From Amylostereum areolatum (Eukaryota; Basidiomycota; Agaricomycetes; Russulales; Stereaceae), in NCBI GenBank assembly GCA_012932865.1, contig SAXG01000024.1, positions 646,083 through 710,082 of the forward strand: 64,000 nucleotides of DNA, in the 5' to 3' direction. Within the stretch, counting starts at the first letter, position 1. Each line of letters begins with the position of its first letter. Shown one piece after another: positions 1 to 10,900 of the stretch. Made by a program: the position numbers and the translations under genes. The notes below the pieces were generated by a model that was given only the letters and a program-made list of their open reading frames with translations, had not been told where the DNA came from and ran no database searches.

Positions 1-2
1 AT

Positions 3-152
3 CTGTTCTCCTACTCAGCAGTAGAGCAGTCGCTCTACAAGCTGATCGCGGAGGTGCGCGAGGTGTCGGCTCAGCAGATCTCACACGAGGTACAGGAAAG
101 GGCCGCAGCCATAGAGAAATGGCGGAGGGAAGGATTGTACCTACGCCAGTAA
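3..152 (+). CDS. C-terminal end of an unclassified retroelement ORF (element 0), partial
   Basis: An open frame enters from the left edge and stops at TAA 150-152, giving 49 residues rich in charged and helix-forming amino acids and ending in WRREGLYLRQ. No domain is recognisable in so short a tail. It is called a retroelement ORF only from context: LTR-like DNA follows directly, with a TATA box and a TGACA end at 1195. It could instead be the end of a host or other transposon gene. Confidence 0.35.
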   Translation: MFSYSAVEQSLYKLIAEVREVSAQQISHEVQERAAAIEKWRREGLYLRQ

Positions 153-1195
153 GTAAGAACAGTTAGGTCAGTAGGAAGATGGTCGCCTTCCTACTATCGC
201 CAGAACGTTCTCCGCTTCCTCTTTTCTATTATGTCTCACCTACTACCCCATATCACTCTGTCGGAATGACCCTTTTCCGTTGTCCCATCTATGTCGCTCG
301 TCTCCAGTCCCTACATTGCTCGATTACCCCGTGTTGTTCTGTGGCCACTACCAGCTCCCCTTTGCTTATCGTCGCTATCTCCTTTTCATACATTGCTATC
401 TCTGTTTGTCATACCATTCACTGCCCACTTCCAAACACGCCTTATTTACCCTTACATCTTCCCTTCTTCGGAACTTGCTACTGCCTTCTCAAATTCTCCC
501 TTCCATATCGTTCTACCCTTTTCCATGTCGCTCGGCAGTAACTAGAAGAGCCCCATGCTTAGTAAATGCAGGCAGACGATGCTTAGTAACACTCTATAAG
601 CATTCCTAAGCTCTTGTCAACAGATCTTAGGATCAGTCAGCGTATTACAAAGACAGCAAATGGGTCTCCACAAGGATTACTAAGCACGAAAGGTGTATGT
701 ATATAAAGCCCCCCCCTGTAGCTAGAAAATATATATATATCCAGTATATCCCAGTGCACGTCAGTTGAAGTTCGAAACACTTTGCAACCCACGTCTACTA
801 GTTCTCTTACTCAGTTCTCTTAAGTCTTTCTAAGTGTGCGACTACACTTAGGAAATCGGTTTCGGTCGTCTCGCGACTCGCTCTAGTCTGTTAGATTCAT
901 CAGGAATCTCACAGACTTCGTTCATCAAGCTTGATTTGAGCTTACTTGGCCTGTTCAACGTCAGGTTCGAGTTAAATAAATCACCACCGGTCTTTTGTAT
1001 TAAGTGCATCTACGTTGGTACACTTGATACACCCGTCTTCGGCACCAAACGGCGTCTGATCTGGAGAATAAAGATCTTTCTGATCTGTTCGCCAGACACA
1101 AGCTTGAATCTCACTCCCTCGAACAACTAGGTACCCCTGGGAAAGAGGAAAACCCGGCAAGCCTAGAAGTGAAAGGAACCACTTTTCACGTGACA
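153..1195 (+). mobile_element. 3' end and LTR-like region of element 0, inserted in the 5' LTR of element 1
   Basis: This stretch has no convincing gene. It carries a TATA box (TATATAAA, 700-707) and ends in TGACA at 1191-1195. From 1196 the sequence is exactly the last 125 bp of the element 1 LTR, so 1195/1196 is an insertion boundary; ACGGT (1196-1200) would be one copy of a 5-bp target duplication. The 5' edge of the LTR is unresolved. TGTCA at 615 would pair with TGACA at 1195, but a longer LTR starting near 180 after a purine-rich run is also possible. TGCTTAGTAA occurs at 556 and 580 and inverted at 677-686. The element class is unknown. Confidence 0.5.
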
Positions 1196-1320
1196 ACGGT
1201 ACTGTAGCGCACGTTGCACTACCCTAGGCCTGACACTCTCGAATCCATCTGTTCTCTCTTGCTCCTCCCATCGTCGTGACTTAGGCAGTTCCATCGGTCT
1301 CATAAACTGCGTTTCTGACA
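1196..1320 (+). repeat. 5' LTR remnant of element 1
   Basis: It matches 7870-7994, the last 125 bp of the 3' LTR, with about 5 mismatches, and ends in the same GTTTCTGACA. The missing first 298 bp of the LTR should lie to the left of element 0, outside the window. Confidence 0.85.
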
Positions 1321-1389
1321 CCTGGACAGTCTACCCTACACCTACCTCGCACCCCTCTCCCCTATACCTCCCTCGCCGTCTCTACGACG

Positions 1390-1941
1390 TTAAAAACCCC
1401 CACCCTGGAACCCACCGCCGAACCAATCTTTCTCACCTTCAATCTCCAAGCATTCAACCCCGATCGCAACGCCCCATTCCCCTGGCCCCGAGCAAACACG
1501 GCCACTGTCGATCGCATACGAGCTCTCGAACTCCTCTGTAGGGAACATACCTGGAAGGTCCACGGAGTCAATTGCCGCATATACGAGTGGCACTGGAATC
1601 ACGATCACGGTAGGCAGACAATCCTCTGCCTCTACGCTCGTGTCGTTGCGTGCTTTGACGTAGATCGGAACCGATTCGAATTCTCAATTCACTCCCCCAC
1701 CTGGCACACCTGTTCCAACACCCATCTACCTCCATCGATCATCCGACACAACTTCCCTACCGTCTACAATTTCGCAATCCCCACACCGGAATCCACCCCG
1801 CCACCAGTTCTCCATGCCACTATCAAGGGCAAGACCCTCCGCCACCGTCACCTCGAACACAAGATCCGCCAGGCTGTAAAAGCCGGCTACCTCACCCAGA
1901 AACTCCTCGGTCGTCGCCCCGTCACGGCCGACTTCTTCTAG
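1390..1941 (+). CDS. Element 1 ORF0: AUG-less leader ORF ahead of gag
   Basis: A 183-codon open frame ends at TAG 1939-1941. No ATG occurs from the LTR remnant to about 1810, so there is no conventional start. The reading is supported by conservation: element 3 has a 182-codon counterpart (53477-54025) with the same C-terminal pattern (ESTPPPVL, then TIKGKTLR, then EHKIRQAVKAGYLT, then ADFF) and the same TAG. The N-terminal half is much less conserved. No known domain is seen; the basic C-terminal third could be matrix-like or nucleic-acid-binding. Gag follows in another frame here, but in the same frame in element 3. Confidence 0.55.
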   Translation, partial: LKTPTLEPTAEPIFLTFNLQAFNPDRNAPFPWPRANTATVDRIRALELLCREHTWKVHGVNCRIYEWHWNHDHGRQTILCLYARVVACFDVDRNRFEFSIHSPTWHTCSNTHLPPSIIRHNFPTVYNFAIPTPESTPPPVLHATIKGKTLRHRHLEHKIRQAVKAGYLTQKLLGRRPVTADFF

Positions 1942-1981
1942 AATCATCGCTTCCCAAACCTTCACCCGTCCCCCCACCCCC

Positions 1982-3550
1982 ATGTTCCCCCCGGGTATCT
2001 TCCGCGACTATTGTCCGTACGAGTACTCCGTCCTCACCTCCCTAGACACCAAGATACCAGTACATTGGGCCCACAACCCTCCCGAAGAAAGCAGACAAGA
2101 CTGGTACTTTCAAGGAGGCAACTATCTCACAGACGAAGACTTTGATCTTGCAACCGACGTCCTTGCCGCCTTCATCAACCCACCAGCATCCTCTTCCCCA
2201 CCGCCCCGCCGATCTACCGTCCTCTTCCCCCCCAGAGGATTCAAGTTCGACAGCGTCACCAGGAAGTGGTACGCGTATCGACGGAACCGGCAAGGAACAC
2301 CAGGGCGCACAGTAGTTGAGTGGCAACCCTCTAGTGCAAACCCTGTTCAGGATCTCTGGTTTTGGAGACACAACCAGGAACTCATCACACCCCTCAAATT
2401 CCAAGTCACGCGTGAAGTCCAAATCGAGCTTGACGAAGCTGAAGAACATCGCAAGGAACTCCGACGCCAACAAGAAGCAGCCTTCACCCGATCCCTCGAC
2501 ATTGCCCTCCCCGCTGACAAAATGCCCGACGAAGAAACCAAACCCTCGACCGCCTCTAAGCGCGAGCTCGGCCCCAAGCCGAAGCCCTTCAAGGGCGACA
2601 GACGCGACACCCTCCGATTCTCCCTAGAGCTCCGCATGTTCCTTCGTGTTAACAAAGATGTTTACACTACAGATGATGCCAAGATGATGCTCCTCCTCAG
2701 CCTGATGGAGGGAGACACGGCAAACTCCTGGGCCACACACCGCCGCATGGAGCTCTTTGCCGACGAGGACAAGAAGGAAGAAGCCGAGGACTCCGGCGAA
2801 ACACCCCCAAAGCTCCACTACAGCACCTACAAGGAGCTTTTGGACAGGTTTGGTCGGGACTTTGTACCCATCGAACCAAAGACGGAGGCCCAGCGTAAGA
2901 TCAACGAGCTCACGATGACTACTCGGGACGTCACTGACTTCATCACCGAGTTTGAACTGCTGGCAACTATGACGGAGTATGATGAGGAAGCGCTGATCCA
3001 CTTCTTCAAGAAAGGACTGCAGCAAGAACTCGGCAAGCAGGTGGCCCGGTCGTACTCATTCCCCACTGACCTCGTGGAGTGGAAGGAGCGCGCCCGCCGC
3101 ATCAACCACCAATGGCTCGAGGAGAACCCGGAGAGGAAGAGCAGTCAGTCCAAGGGGGCTGTCGCGCTCACCTCGAACGGTTCGGCCAACGACTCCTCAT
3201 CGCGCCGAGTCGGCGCCTTCACCAACACCTCGACCCGCCCTGCAAAGCTGACAGACGACGAGCGCGCAAAGATGATGCGTGAGGGCAGGTGCTTCATGTG
3301 TCGACAGGCCGGTCACGTCTCCCGTGACTGCCCCAACCGCGACTCGAGCGCGCGACGGGTAGGCGCAGTGGAGACTGGATCTAAGGCCCCTCCCCCACTG
3401 ACGAGCACGGCTCCACCCACTGCGAAAGCAGCTCCCGACCCGTCCAAAACCATCGCGGCGATCACTCGCCAGCTGAAGGATCTGGACACGGAAGGCAAGG
3501 AGCAGGCAGTAGCGCTGTTGAAGGACATCCTGGAATCGCAGGATTTTTGA
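1982..3550 (+). CDS. Element 1 Gag polyprotein with zinc knuckle
   Basis: This 522-codon ORF encodes a Ty3/Gypsy-type Gag. The first 180 residues are divergent from element 3. From the KPKPFKGDRRDTLRF region onward there is a capsid-like retrotransposon gag region nearly identical to element 3. Near residues 438-451 is a CCHC zinc knuckle (CFMCRQAGHVSRDC, C-x2-C-x4-H-x4-C) for RNA binding. It ends in a coiled-coil-like tail and the stop TTT TGA at 3548-3550. The ATG at 1982 is the first in frame, but homology in element 3 extends across this position where element 3 has no ATG. The ORF itself is unbroken. Confidence 0.85.
   Translation: MFPPGIFRDYCPYEYSVLTSLDTKIPVHWAHNPPEESRQDWYFQGGNYLTDEDFDLATDVLAAFINPPASSSPPPRRSTVLFPPRGFKFDSVTRKWYAYRRNRQGTPGRTVVEWQPSSANPVQDLWFWRHNQELITPLKFQVTREVQIELDEAEEHRKELRRQQEAAFTRSLDIALPADKMPDEETKPSTASKRELGPKPKPFKGDRRDTLRFSLELRMFLRVNKDVYTTDDAKMMLLLSLMEGDTANSWATHRRMELFADEDKKEEAEDSGETPPKLHYSTYKELLDRFGRDFVPIEPKTEAQRKINELTMTTRDVTDFITEFELLATMTEYDEEALIHFFKKGLQQELGKQVARSYSFPTDLVEWKERARRINHQWLEENPERKSSQSKGAVALTSNGSANDSSSRRVGAFTNTSTRPAKLTDDERAKMMREGRCFMCRQAGHVSRDCPNRDSSARRVGAVETGSKAPPPLTSTAPPTAKAAPDPSKTIAAITRQLKDLDTEGKEQAVALLKDILESQDF
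3544..3550 (+). promoter_or_regulatory. Putative -1 frameshift site (T TTT TGA) at gag stop
   Basis: The Gag frame reads GAT TTT TGA and pol is open in the -1 frame directly across it (T TTT TTG AAA). A tRNA-Phe on TTT could re-pair on the TTT one base upstream and pass the stop. The same bases and frame relation occur at 55636-55642 in element 3. Frameshifting is inferred. Confidence 0.5.
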
Positions 3551-6500
3551 AACGCCCCCCAGTCGCGTCGTCTGGTGGAGGCAAAGGACTTTTGGTATCA
3601 TCGTCGAATCGTTTCGCTGTATTATCATCCATGCATACCTGTGAGCAATCATATCCCCCGTGTTTGTATCTGTCTACCGTCACCAAGAACAGGCAAACAC
3701 CATCGATCACGCTCAAGGTCAAGCTGATCAGACGAGTTACCAAAAGAGAAATCGATGCAGACGCGCTGCTTGATAGCGGCGCAGAAGGAATTATCCTGAA
3801 CCGAAGCTTCGTTGAACACAAGAAGCTTACCACAAGAAGACTAGAAAATCCGTTCCCCGTGCATAATGTGGACGGCACCGAGAACATCATGGGCTGTGTA
3901 CGTGACACAACGACCCAGCGGATCCGGATATACTCGCAAGATTCAAAGGCGTACCATGAGGAAGAAGCTGAGTTCTTCATCACCGACATCGGCGATCATG
4001 ACATGATCCTTGGAACAGACTGGCTCGACGAGCACAATCCCACCATAGACTGGCAACGAGACCGTGTTGACATGCTCCGCTGTCCCTCCCTCGTGCACTC
4101 TGTCCAAACCTCCTGTGACGAACCTCGCAACCAAGCCACGGAAATCATCATTGGTCCAATCACAGCGTAAGGTTGAAGCAGGTAAAACCCCAAGGACACC
4201 TCTCGTTCTGGACGACCCCTTCCCAGAGCCAATGTATGTGTCCTGGACCCCAGTCCCCACTTATGTTATTCCTGCACACAGAGTCAAAGGTGTTCACGTT
4301 CGCACGGTCCACCGCTCCCATCTACCTACACGACTCTTCACTGAGGATGACGATGAGCGGCCCATGGTATTCCAAGACTGGGAGATCAATGGACTACGCC
4401 ACGCTGGAATCCTCCCTGAAACTGATGGTCCTAATCCAGATGCAGTACCCATCCGCGCGGGCTTTACAAAAGTGCAGGAGCTTGCAGAGCATTCAAAAGA
4501 GAACGCACGCCCGCAAACCTTCGAAGACTTAGTCCCCCCTCCGTACCGCGACTTCGTGTCTGTATTCGACAAGAAAACCTCCGAGCGACTTCCTGACCGA
4601 CGACCATGGGACCATGCTATCGACATGAAAGACGGCTTTGAACCCAAACCGTGCAAAATCTACCCCCTCTCACCTTCCGAGCAGATCAAACTCGACACCT
4701 TCCTTGACGACCACCTGAAGAAGGGCTATATCCGCCCATCGAAGTCACCTCAGGCGAGTCCGTTCTTCTTTGTGAAGAAAAAAGATGGAAAGCTGTGTCC
4801 CATACAGGACTATCGAGAATTAAACAAGGGCACTGTCAAGAATGAATACCCCTTGCCACTGATCTCTGAAATTGTCGACTGTCTCAAAGGTGCAAAGATC
4901 TTCTCCAAGATGGATGTTCGCTGGGGCTACAACAATGTCCGCATCAAGGAAGGCGACAAGTGAAAGGCTGCGTTCAAGACGAATCGCGGTCTCTTTGAAC
5001 CTACGGTGATGTTTTTCGGGCTTATGAACTCCCCTGCGACGTTTCAGGCAATGATGAATGAACTGTTCAAGGATCTCATCGACTCGGGCAAGGTCATCAT
5101 CTACATGGACGACATCTTGGTGTTCACTCGCACCATGGACGAACACCGTGCCATAGTGCGGCAGGTTCTGCAGTGTTTGCAAGACAACGACCTCTTCCTC
5201 AAACCGGAGAAATGCGTCTTTGAACAAGACTCTGTCGAATACCTCGGACTCATCATCTCGCACGACAAGATCGCTATGGACCCCGTCAAGGTAGCAGGTA
5301 TTCAGGACTGGCCGACACCACGAACGGTCAAAGATGTGCAATCCTTCCTCGGCTTTGGCAACTTCTACCGACGTTTCATCAAGGACTTCTCCAAGGTTGC
5401 ACGACCCCTATTTGACCTGACAAAGAAGGACTGCGCATGGGACTGGTCGACGGACTGCCAAACTGCGTTTGACGCACTGAAAGCTGCGTTTACTTCCTCC
5501 CCCGTCTTGGTCATGCCTGACCCAAAGAAGCCTTACCTCGTTGAAGTTGATGCCTCGGACTTTGCTACTGGAGGTATACTCTCGCAGAAAGGCGACGACG
5601 GTCACTGGCATCCAGTGGCGTATCTGTCCAAGGCCCTATCGGAACCGGAACGGAACTACGACATCTACGACAAGGAGCTACTTGCGATCATCCGTGCGCT
5701 TGAAGCCTGGCGCCACTACCTCGAAGGCGCCCCCAACACCATCGAAATCTGGACAGATCACAAGAACCTGGAGCACTTCAAGACGGTACAGAAGCTGAGC
5801 CGCCGACAGGCACGTTGGGCTCTATTCCTCACTCGATTTGACTTCTCGCTCGTTCATAAACCAGGAATTTCCCACCACCCGGATCCAATGTCTCGACGAC
5901 CCGATCACAAGGATGGTGTTGAAAACGACAACAAGGAGCGCGTCTTGCTTGACCCCAAGTACTTCCAAGTACGCGCAACAAGGCCAGGAGCAGTAACCTC
6001 CCTCGGTGATGTCGAACTCCGACAAAGTATCCGCGACTGTAAAACCAAGGACATCGAGGTCATTCAAGCCCTGGACGCCATCTTACGAAACGGACCACGT
6101 ACACTCGTCAAGAACCTTCAAGAGTGGAACTACGAAGAAGGCCTGGTCCTGTTCAGAGGAAAGGTATATGTCCCTGCAGATGACGAGTTGCGACGCGACA
6201 TTGTCAAAATGTACCATGAATCGCCCCTGGCTGGACACCCCGGTCGCTTCAAGACTTACGAGCTTGTGAGTCGTGAATATTGGTGGCCTGGCATGTCTGT
6301 CTTTGTCCGCGACTTTGTAGCAGGATGCGCAACCTGCCAGTCGACGAAGACACAGAGCAGCCGACCCCACGTCGACATGATCCCAAACAAAGTACCCGAT
6401 CGACCATTTGGCGTCATCTCCACCGACTTCATCGTTGAACTCCCTGACTGCGAAGGCTATAACGCCGTCAATGTCGTGGTCGATCGCCTCACCAAGATGG

Positions 6501-7543
6501 TGGTTACCACCCCATGTACAACGAAGATCACCAGCGATGGCACGGCCGACATTCTCTTTGATAAGGTATACCGACACTACGGCTTAGCGGACAAGATCAT
6601 CTCGGATCGTGGACCCCAATTTGCTGGGCAGGTAATGCGTACACTCAATGAGAAGCTCGGGATCAAGTCTGCCCTTAGCACAGTGTATCACCCACAGACA
6701 GACGGCCAGACCGAACACGAGAACCAGAACCTGGAGCAGTTCCTGTGAGTGTTCTGCAACTACCGTCAAGATGACTGGGTGAAGTGGTTGCCCTTCTTCG
6801 AGTTTTCTCACAACTCCTGCACCCATGCAGCTACTGGAAAGGCTCCCTTTGAAGTCCTCTACGGCTTCCTCCCCAAGATGTACCCATCCGTAAACCCGTC
6901 CTCAAAGGTCCCTGCAGTTGAAGAACGCCTCCGTCAACTTGAAGAAGTCCAACAGGAGATCAAAGCCAGCCTTTCCCTCGCATCTGACTTAATGAAGCAC
7001 TACAATGGTGACACGATCAGCAAATCAACACTGTTCGCCGTCGGAGACAAGGTCTGGCTCGAAGGCAAAAACCTGAAGACGACGAGGCCGAAAGCTAAGC
7101 TTGCTGCCAAACAATTTGGACCCTTCGAGATCGTTGACGTCATTAGTCCAGTGAACTACCGCCTGAAGCTGCCGAAGACGTGGAGAATCCACCCAGTCTT
7201 CCATGCTTCGCTGCTCACCGCGTACAAGGAGACAATGGCACATGGTCCAAACTATGAACAACCGCCGCCTGACCTCGTTGATGACGAAGAAGAATATGAC
7301 GTTGAAGACATCATCGACTCGAAGACGACCCGCAAAAAGAAAGGCATGCAATACCTCGTCAAGTGGGCAGGCTATCCTGACTCCGAGAATACCTGGCTCC
7401 CTCGCTCCTTGCTCTCAAAGGTCACCAACATGATCAATGCCTTCCACAAACACCATCCAAACGCGCCCCGCCCTGTGCGTTCCCTCGGCATCTCCTTTGA
7501 CGATTTTCTCGCATCTACCCTTGCAGATGACATCGCGCTCTAG
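3547..7543 (+). pseudogene. Element 1 pol: protease, RT, RNase H, integrase, chromodomain (broken)
   Basis: Domains in order: aspartic protease (LLDSGAEG near 3770), reverse transcriptase (YMDD near 5103), RNase H (VDAS near 5548, TDH near 5754), integrase zinc-binding region with the CATC cysteines near 6325, integrase DDE core to the NGQTE-equivalent region near 6715, and a C-terminal chromodomain (EYDVEDIIDS to WLPRS, about 7290-7410). Breaks relative to element 3: a +1 insertion near 4081 after the protease; TGG to TGA at 4961-4963 within RT; and CGA to TGA at 6746-6748 in the integrase core. The chromodomain places it among chromoviruses, which use histone marks for target choice. This copy is not coding-competent. 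Confidence 0.9.
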
Positions 7544-7558
7544 GCGAAAGCGCGTCTT

Positions 7559-7568
7559 AAAGGGGGGG
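7559..7568 (+). other. Element 1 polypurine tract
   Basis: AAA followed by seven G lies 3 bp before the TG start of the 3' LTR, the expected position of the plus-strand primer. Confidence 0.7.
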
Positions 7569-7571
7569 TAA

Positions 7572-7994
7572 TGTCACGGATTGCTCCATTTCTCTCTTCG
7601 TTTGCAGACCTCGTACACGCGACGTGTCACGGCACATGACTTTCCCTTGCATCACATACTTCAACGACGTCATTGCCCCGACTTCCGAGTGGGGTTCCGC
7701 ATCCTTATCTATGACATCATTGCTCCGGACCTTCGTCCTCCGCCCCATGACTCCTTTCTTATTGTTCCCCCCGCTCGCACCACTATCGCATCGCATCGCA
7801 CCATCGTTCCCACTTGTATATAAGGACAGTGTTTCTCTTCCCTTTTCCCTAGACTGTCCATCTCGTCATACGGTACTGTAGCGCACGTTGCACTACCCTA
7901 GGCCTGACACTCTCAAATCCATCTGTTCTCTCTTGCTCCTCCCATTGTCACGACTTAGGCAGTTCCATCGGTCTCATAAACTGTGTTTCTGACA
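7572..7994 (+). repeat. Element 1 3' LTR (423 bp)
   Basis: It begins TGTCA and ends TGACA, a perfect 5-bp terminal inverted repeat. It has a TATA box at 7817-7824 and is closely similar to both LTRs of element 3. The DNA from 7995 continues in the open frame of element 2 pol. Confidence 0.9.
7817..7824 (+). promoter_or_regulatory. TATA box of element 1 LTR
   Basis: TATATAAG in the middle of the LTR, at the U3/R transition expected for an LTR promoter. The same motif lies at the same offset in both element 3 LTRs. Confidence 0.6.
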
Positions 7995-10900
7995 GTACGG
8001 ACTCCACAGTTTCTCCCACGGACTCTTGTAAAACTACACATGTTTCTTTTTCCTCTACGCCATTTTGTACGAATACGGACTACGATACAAAAACAGAAAA
8101 CACAAAAAAACCATCTACGCCTACGTCTTCCTGTTCCTCTTCTTCTCCTACGTCATCATCGGTTCCTACAGCTATGACTTATTTATCCGAATATGAAAGC
8201 ATTTCTTCTTGTACTATACCAGAAGTCCTCAAAGGAGGCAATCATTTACATATTTATGTTTTGTTAAAAGGGAGAAACTGTACCGCGCGAGTGGCTGCCA
8301 TGGTGGATTCAGGGGTGACGGGGTTATTTATTAGTAAGCACTTCGTGGAGAAGCACAGGGTGAACGCGCGGCCTCTGGCTCGCGGCATCCCCTTGTTCAA
8401 CATTGATGGCACAAAGAACCAGGCTGGGAGCATTACACATTATGCCCAGCTGGAACTGTGCATCGGGAATAGACGAGAATGGGCCGAGTTTCTGGTAACA
8501 GATCTAGGACCTGAGGACGTAATCCTTGGACTTCCGTGGCTTCGTAGGACGAACCCGGACATCGATTGGGCCAACGGTGAAGTACGGCTGGACGGAGAAA
8601 CTCCAGAAGGAGGACCCTCCCCGCCGGACGAACCCTACTCTCGCATTAATGCCAATCGAAAGGAAAGGCGCTACCTCTTTAAGCAGGGGGTCCTAGACAA
8701 CACCACCGATGAAGTCTGGTGCGCAGCGGGATATACGTACTCCCAGCGTATTGTGGAGGAAGCGGGGCGAGATAAGCGCCAGCGCACTTTCGAAGAGATT
8801 GTCCCAGAACAATATGGGGACTTCTCAAAGGTCTTCTCGGAGGAAGAATCAGAACGACTTCCTGAGCACCGACCATATGACCATGGGATCAATCTGAAGG
8901 ATGACGCACCCGAGACCCTCCGATCAAAGGCATATCCCATGTCGGTCAACGAGCAGGCAGAGCTGGATAAGTTCATTGAAGACAATCTTCGAAAGGGGTA
9001 CATCACCCCCTCGAAATCCCCGATGTCCTCACCGGTATTCTTCATCAAGAAGAAAGATGGGAAGCTGCGGTTGGTCCAGGACTACCGTAAGCTGAACGAC
9101 ATCACCGTAAAGAACCGGTATCCACTCCCGCTCGCGTCTGATATCGTGAACCAGCTACGCGGGGCAAAATATTTCACAAAGTTTGACGTTCGATGGGGCT
9201 ACAACAACGTCCATATTAAGACGGGCGATGAGTGGAAAGCCGCCTTCTCTACGAATTGGGGGTTGTTTGAGCCGAGCGTAATGTTCTTTGGCCTCACCAA
9301 CTCGCCAGCGACTTTCCAGGCCCTGATGAACTCAGTTTTCTCGGATCTGATCGCAAAGGGGCTCGTCGCGGTATACCTAGACGACATCCTCATCTTTACA
9401 AAAACGCTAAAAGAACACCGCGAGGTCGTACGTGAAGTCCTGAAACGGCTACAGGACAACGACCTCTACCTACGCCCTGAGAAATGCGAATTCGAGAAAA
9501 CCGAGATCGAATACCTCGGACTAGTGATACGAGAAGGAGAAGTGAGCATGGACCCTGCCAAGGTCCACGCGGTGAAGGAATGGCTGACCCCGCGCAACCT
9601 ACGTGAAGTTCGTGCGTTCATCGGGTTCGCCAACTTCTATCGCCGGTTCATCAAGGACTTCGCTAAGCACACGAGGCCCTTGCATGACCTCACTAAAAAG
9701 GACACCCCCTGGAAGTGGGATACGGAGCAGCAGGACGCCTTCAACCGACTTAAAGAAGCCTTCGTGTCGGAACCCATCCTAATCATGTGGGAACCGGACC
9801 GCCCGACACGGGTTGAATCAGATGCGTCCAGATATGCTACCGGCGGGATACTCTCCCAAAAGCTCGAGTCAGATGGCCTTTGGCACCCGGTCACGTTCCG
9901 GTCCGAATCAATGTCGGAAACCGAACGCAATTATGAAATCTACGACCGGGAGATGCTTGGAGTCATACGTGCCCTCGAAGACTGGCGGCACTTCCTGGAA
10001 GGACTGCCTCAGCCTTTTGAAATTGTAACCGACCATCGTAATCTAGAGTACTGGAAGACCGCGCGAGACCTTAATTGAAGACAGGCGCGCTGGTCGATCT
10101 GGCTCAGTCGGTTCGATTTCAAAATGACTCATAAGGCCGGAAGCTCGATGCAGGCAGACCCGCTCTCAAGGCTTAACATACACGCGGTCTCAGATTCCGA
10201 GGACAACTGCGGCGTGACAATGCTGAAGCCTGAGCACTTCGCAGGCATTGCTGCCACCCACTTCCGCCCGGACAACCTCGCAGAGTGCATACGTAAGGGG
10301 AGTGAGCGAGAGGCTGAAGTAGTCCATGGCTTGGACACACTTCGAAAGAAAGGCCCTTGTAAGCTGACCAATGGCGCCCTGGAATGGGAGGAGGACGACG
10401 GGCTCATGTACTATAAAGGGAAGCTGTACATCCCCGCCGATAAGGACCTTCGGACCGAGATTCTCAGATCCTGTCACGATGCGGTCACGGCGGGGCACCC
10501 TGGAAAACATGGGACCCTTGAGCTGGTCAGCCGCCATTACTGGTGGCCGGGCATGGCGACATTTGTCACTAAGTACGTGGTGGGGTGCGATACGTATCAA
10601 CGCTACAAACCGGCGCAGCATCTACAAAGTCAGCTGCAGCCGCATGAAGTCCCTGAAGGCGCGTGGCAGACAGTCGGGGTGGATCTCATCACCCAGCTGC
10701 CCCCTTCTAATGGCTATGACGCGATTGCCACCTACGTGGACCATTACACTAAGCAGGTCCACGCTGTCCCCACGACTTCGGACGTCACTGCTGACGGTGT
10801 CGCGGACTTACACTATAAGGAGATATTCCGGCTCCACGGACTACCTAAGAAGTTTGTCTCGGACCGGGGTCCTCAGTTCGCGGCCCGCATGATGCATGCC

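Larger units (their letters stand above)
1196..7994 (+). mobile_element. Element 1: decayed chromodomain Ty3/Gypsy retrotransposon
   Basis: In order: the last 125 bp of the 5' LTR (the rest lies beyond the element 0 insertion), an AUG-less ORF, gag, protease-RT-RNase H-integrase-chromodomain pol, a G-rich polypurine tract and a full 3' LTR (7572-7994). Pol has one frameshift and two internal stops relative to the related element 3 at 53-60 kb, so this copy cannot make Pol. The 125-bp LTR overlap differs from the 3' LTR at about 5 positions, mostly CpG transitions. Its right edge lies in the open pol frame of element 2, which it interrupts. Confidence 0.9.

Noticed and set aside
7581..7881. 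ORFs of 80-85 codons in the LTRs (also 53000-53298 and 59696-59975)
   Set aside because: They overlap U3/R of the LTR in several frames; open by composition and conserved only because the LTRs are conserved.
8671..9048. Antisense ORFs throughout the three Gypsy elements
   Set aside because: Each lies opposite a conserved pol or gag frame and varies between copies where the sense protein is conserved.
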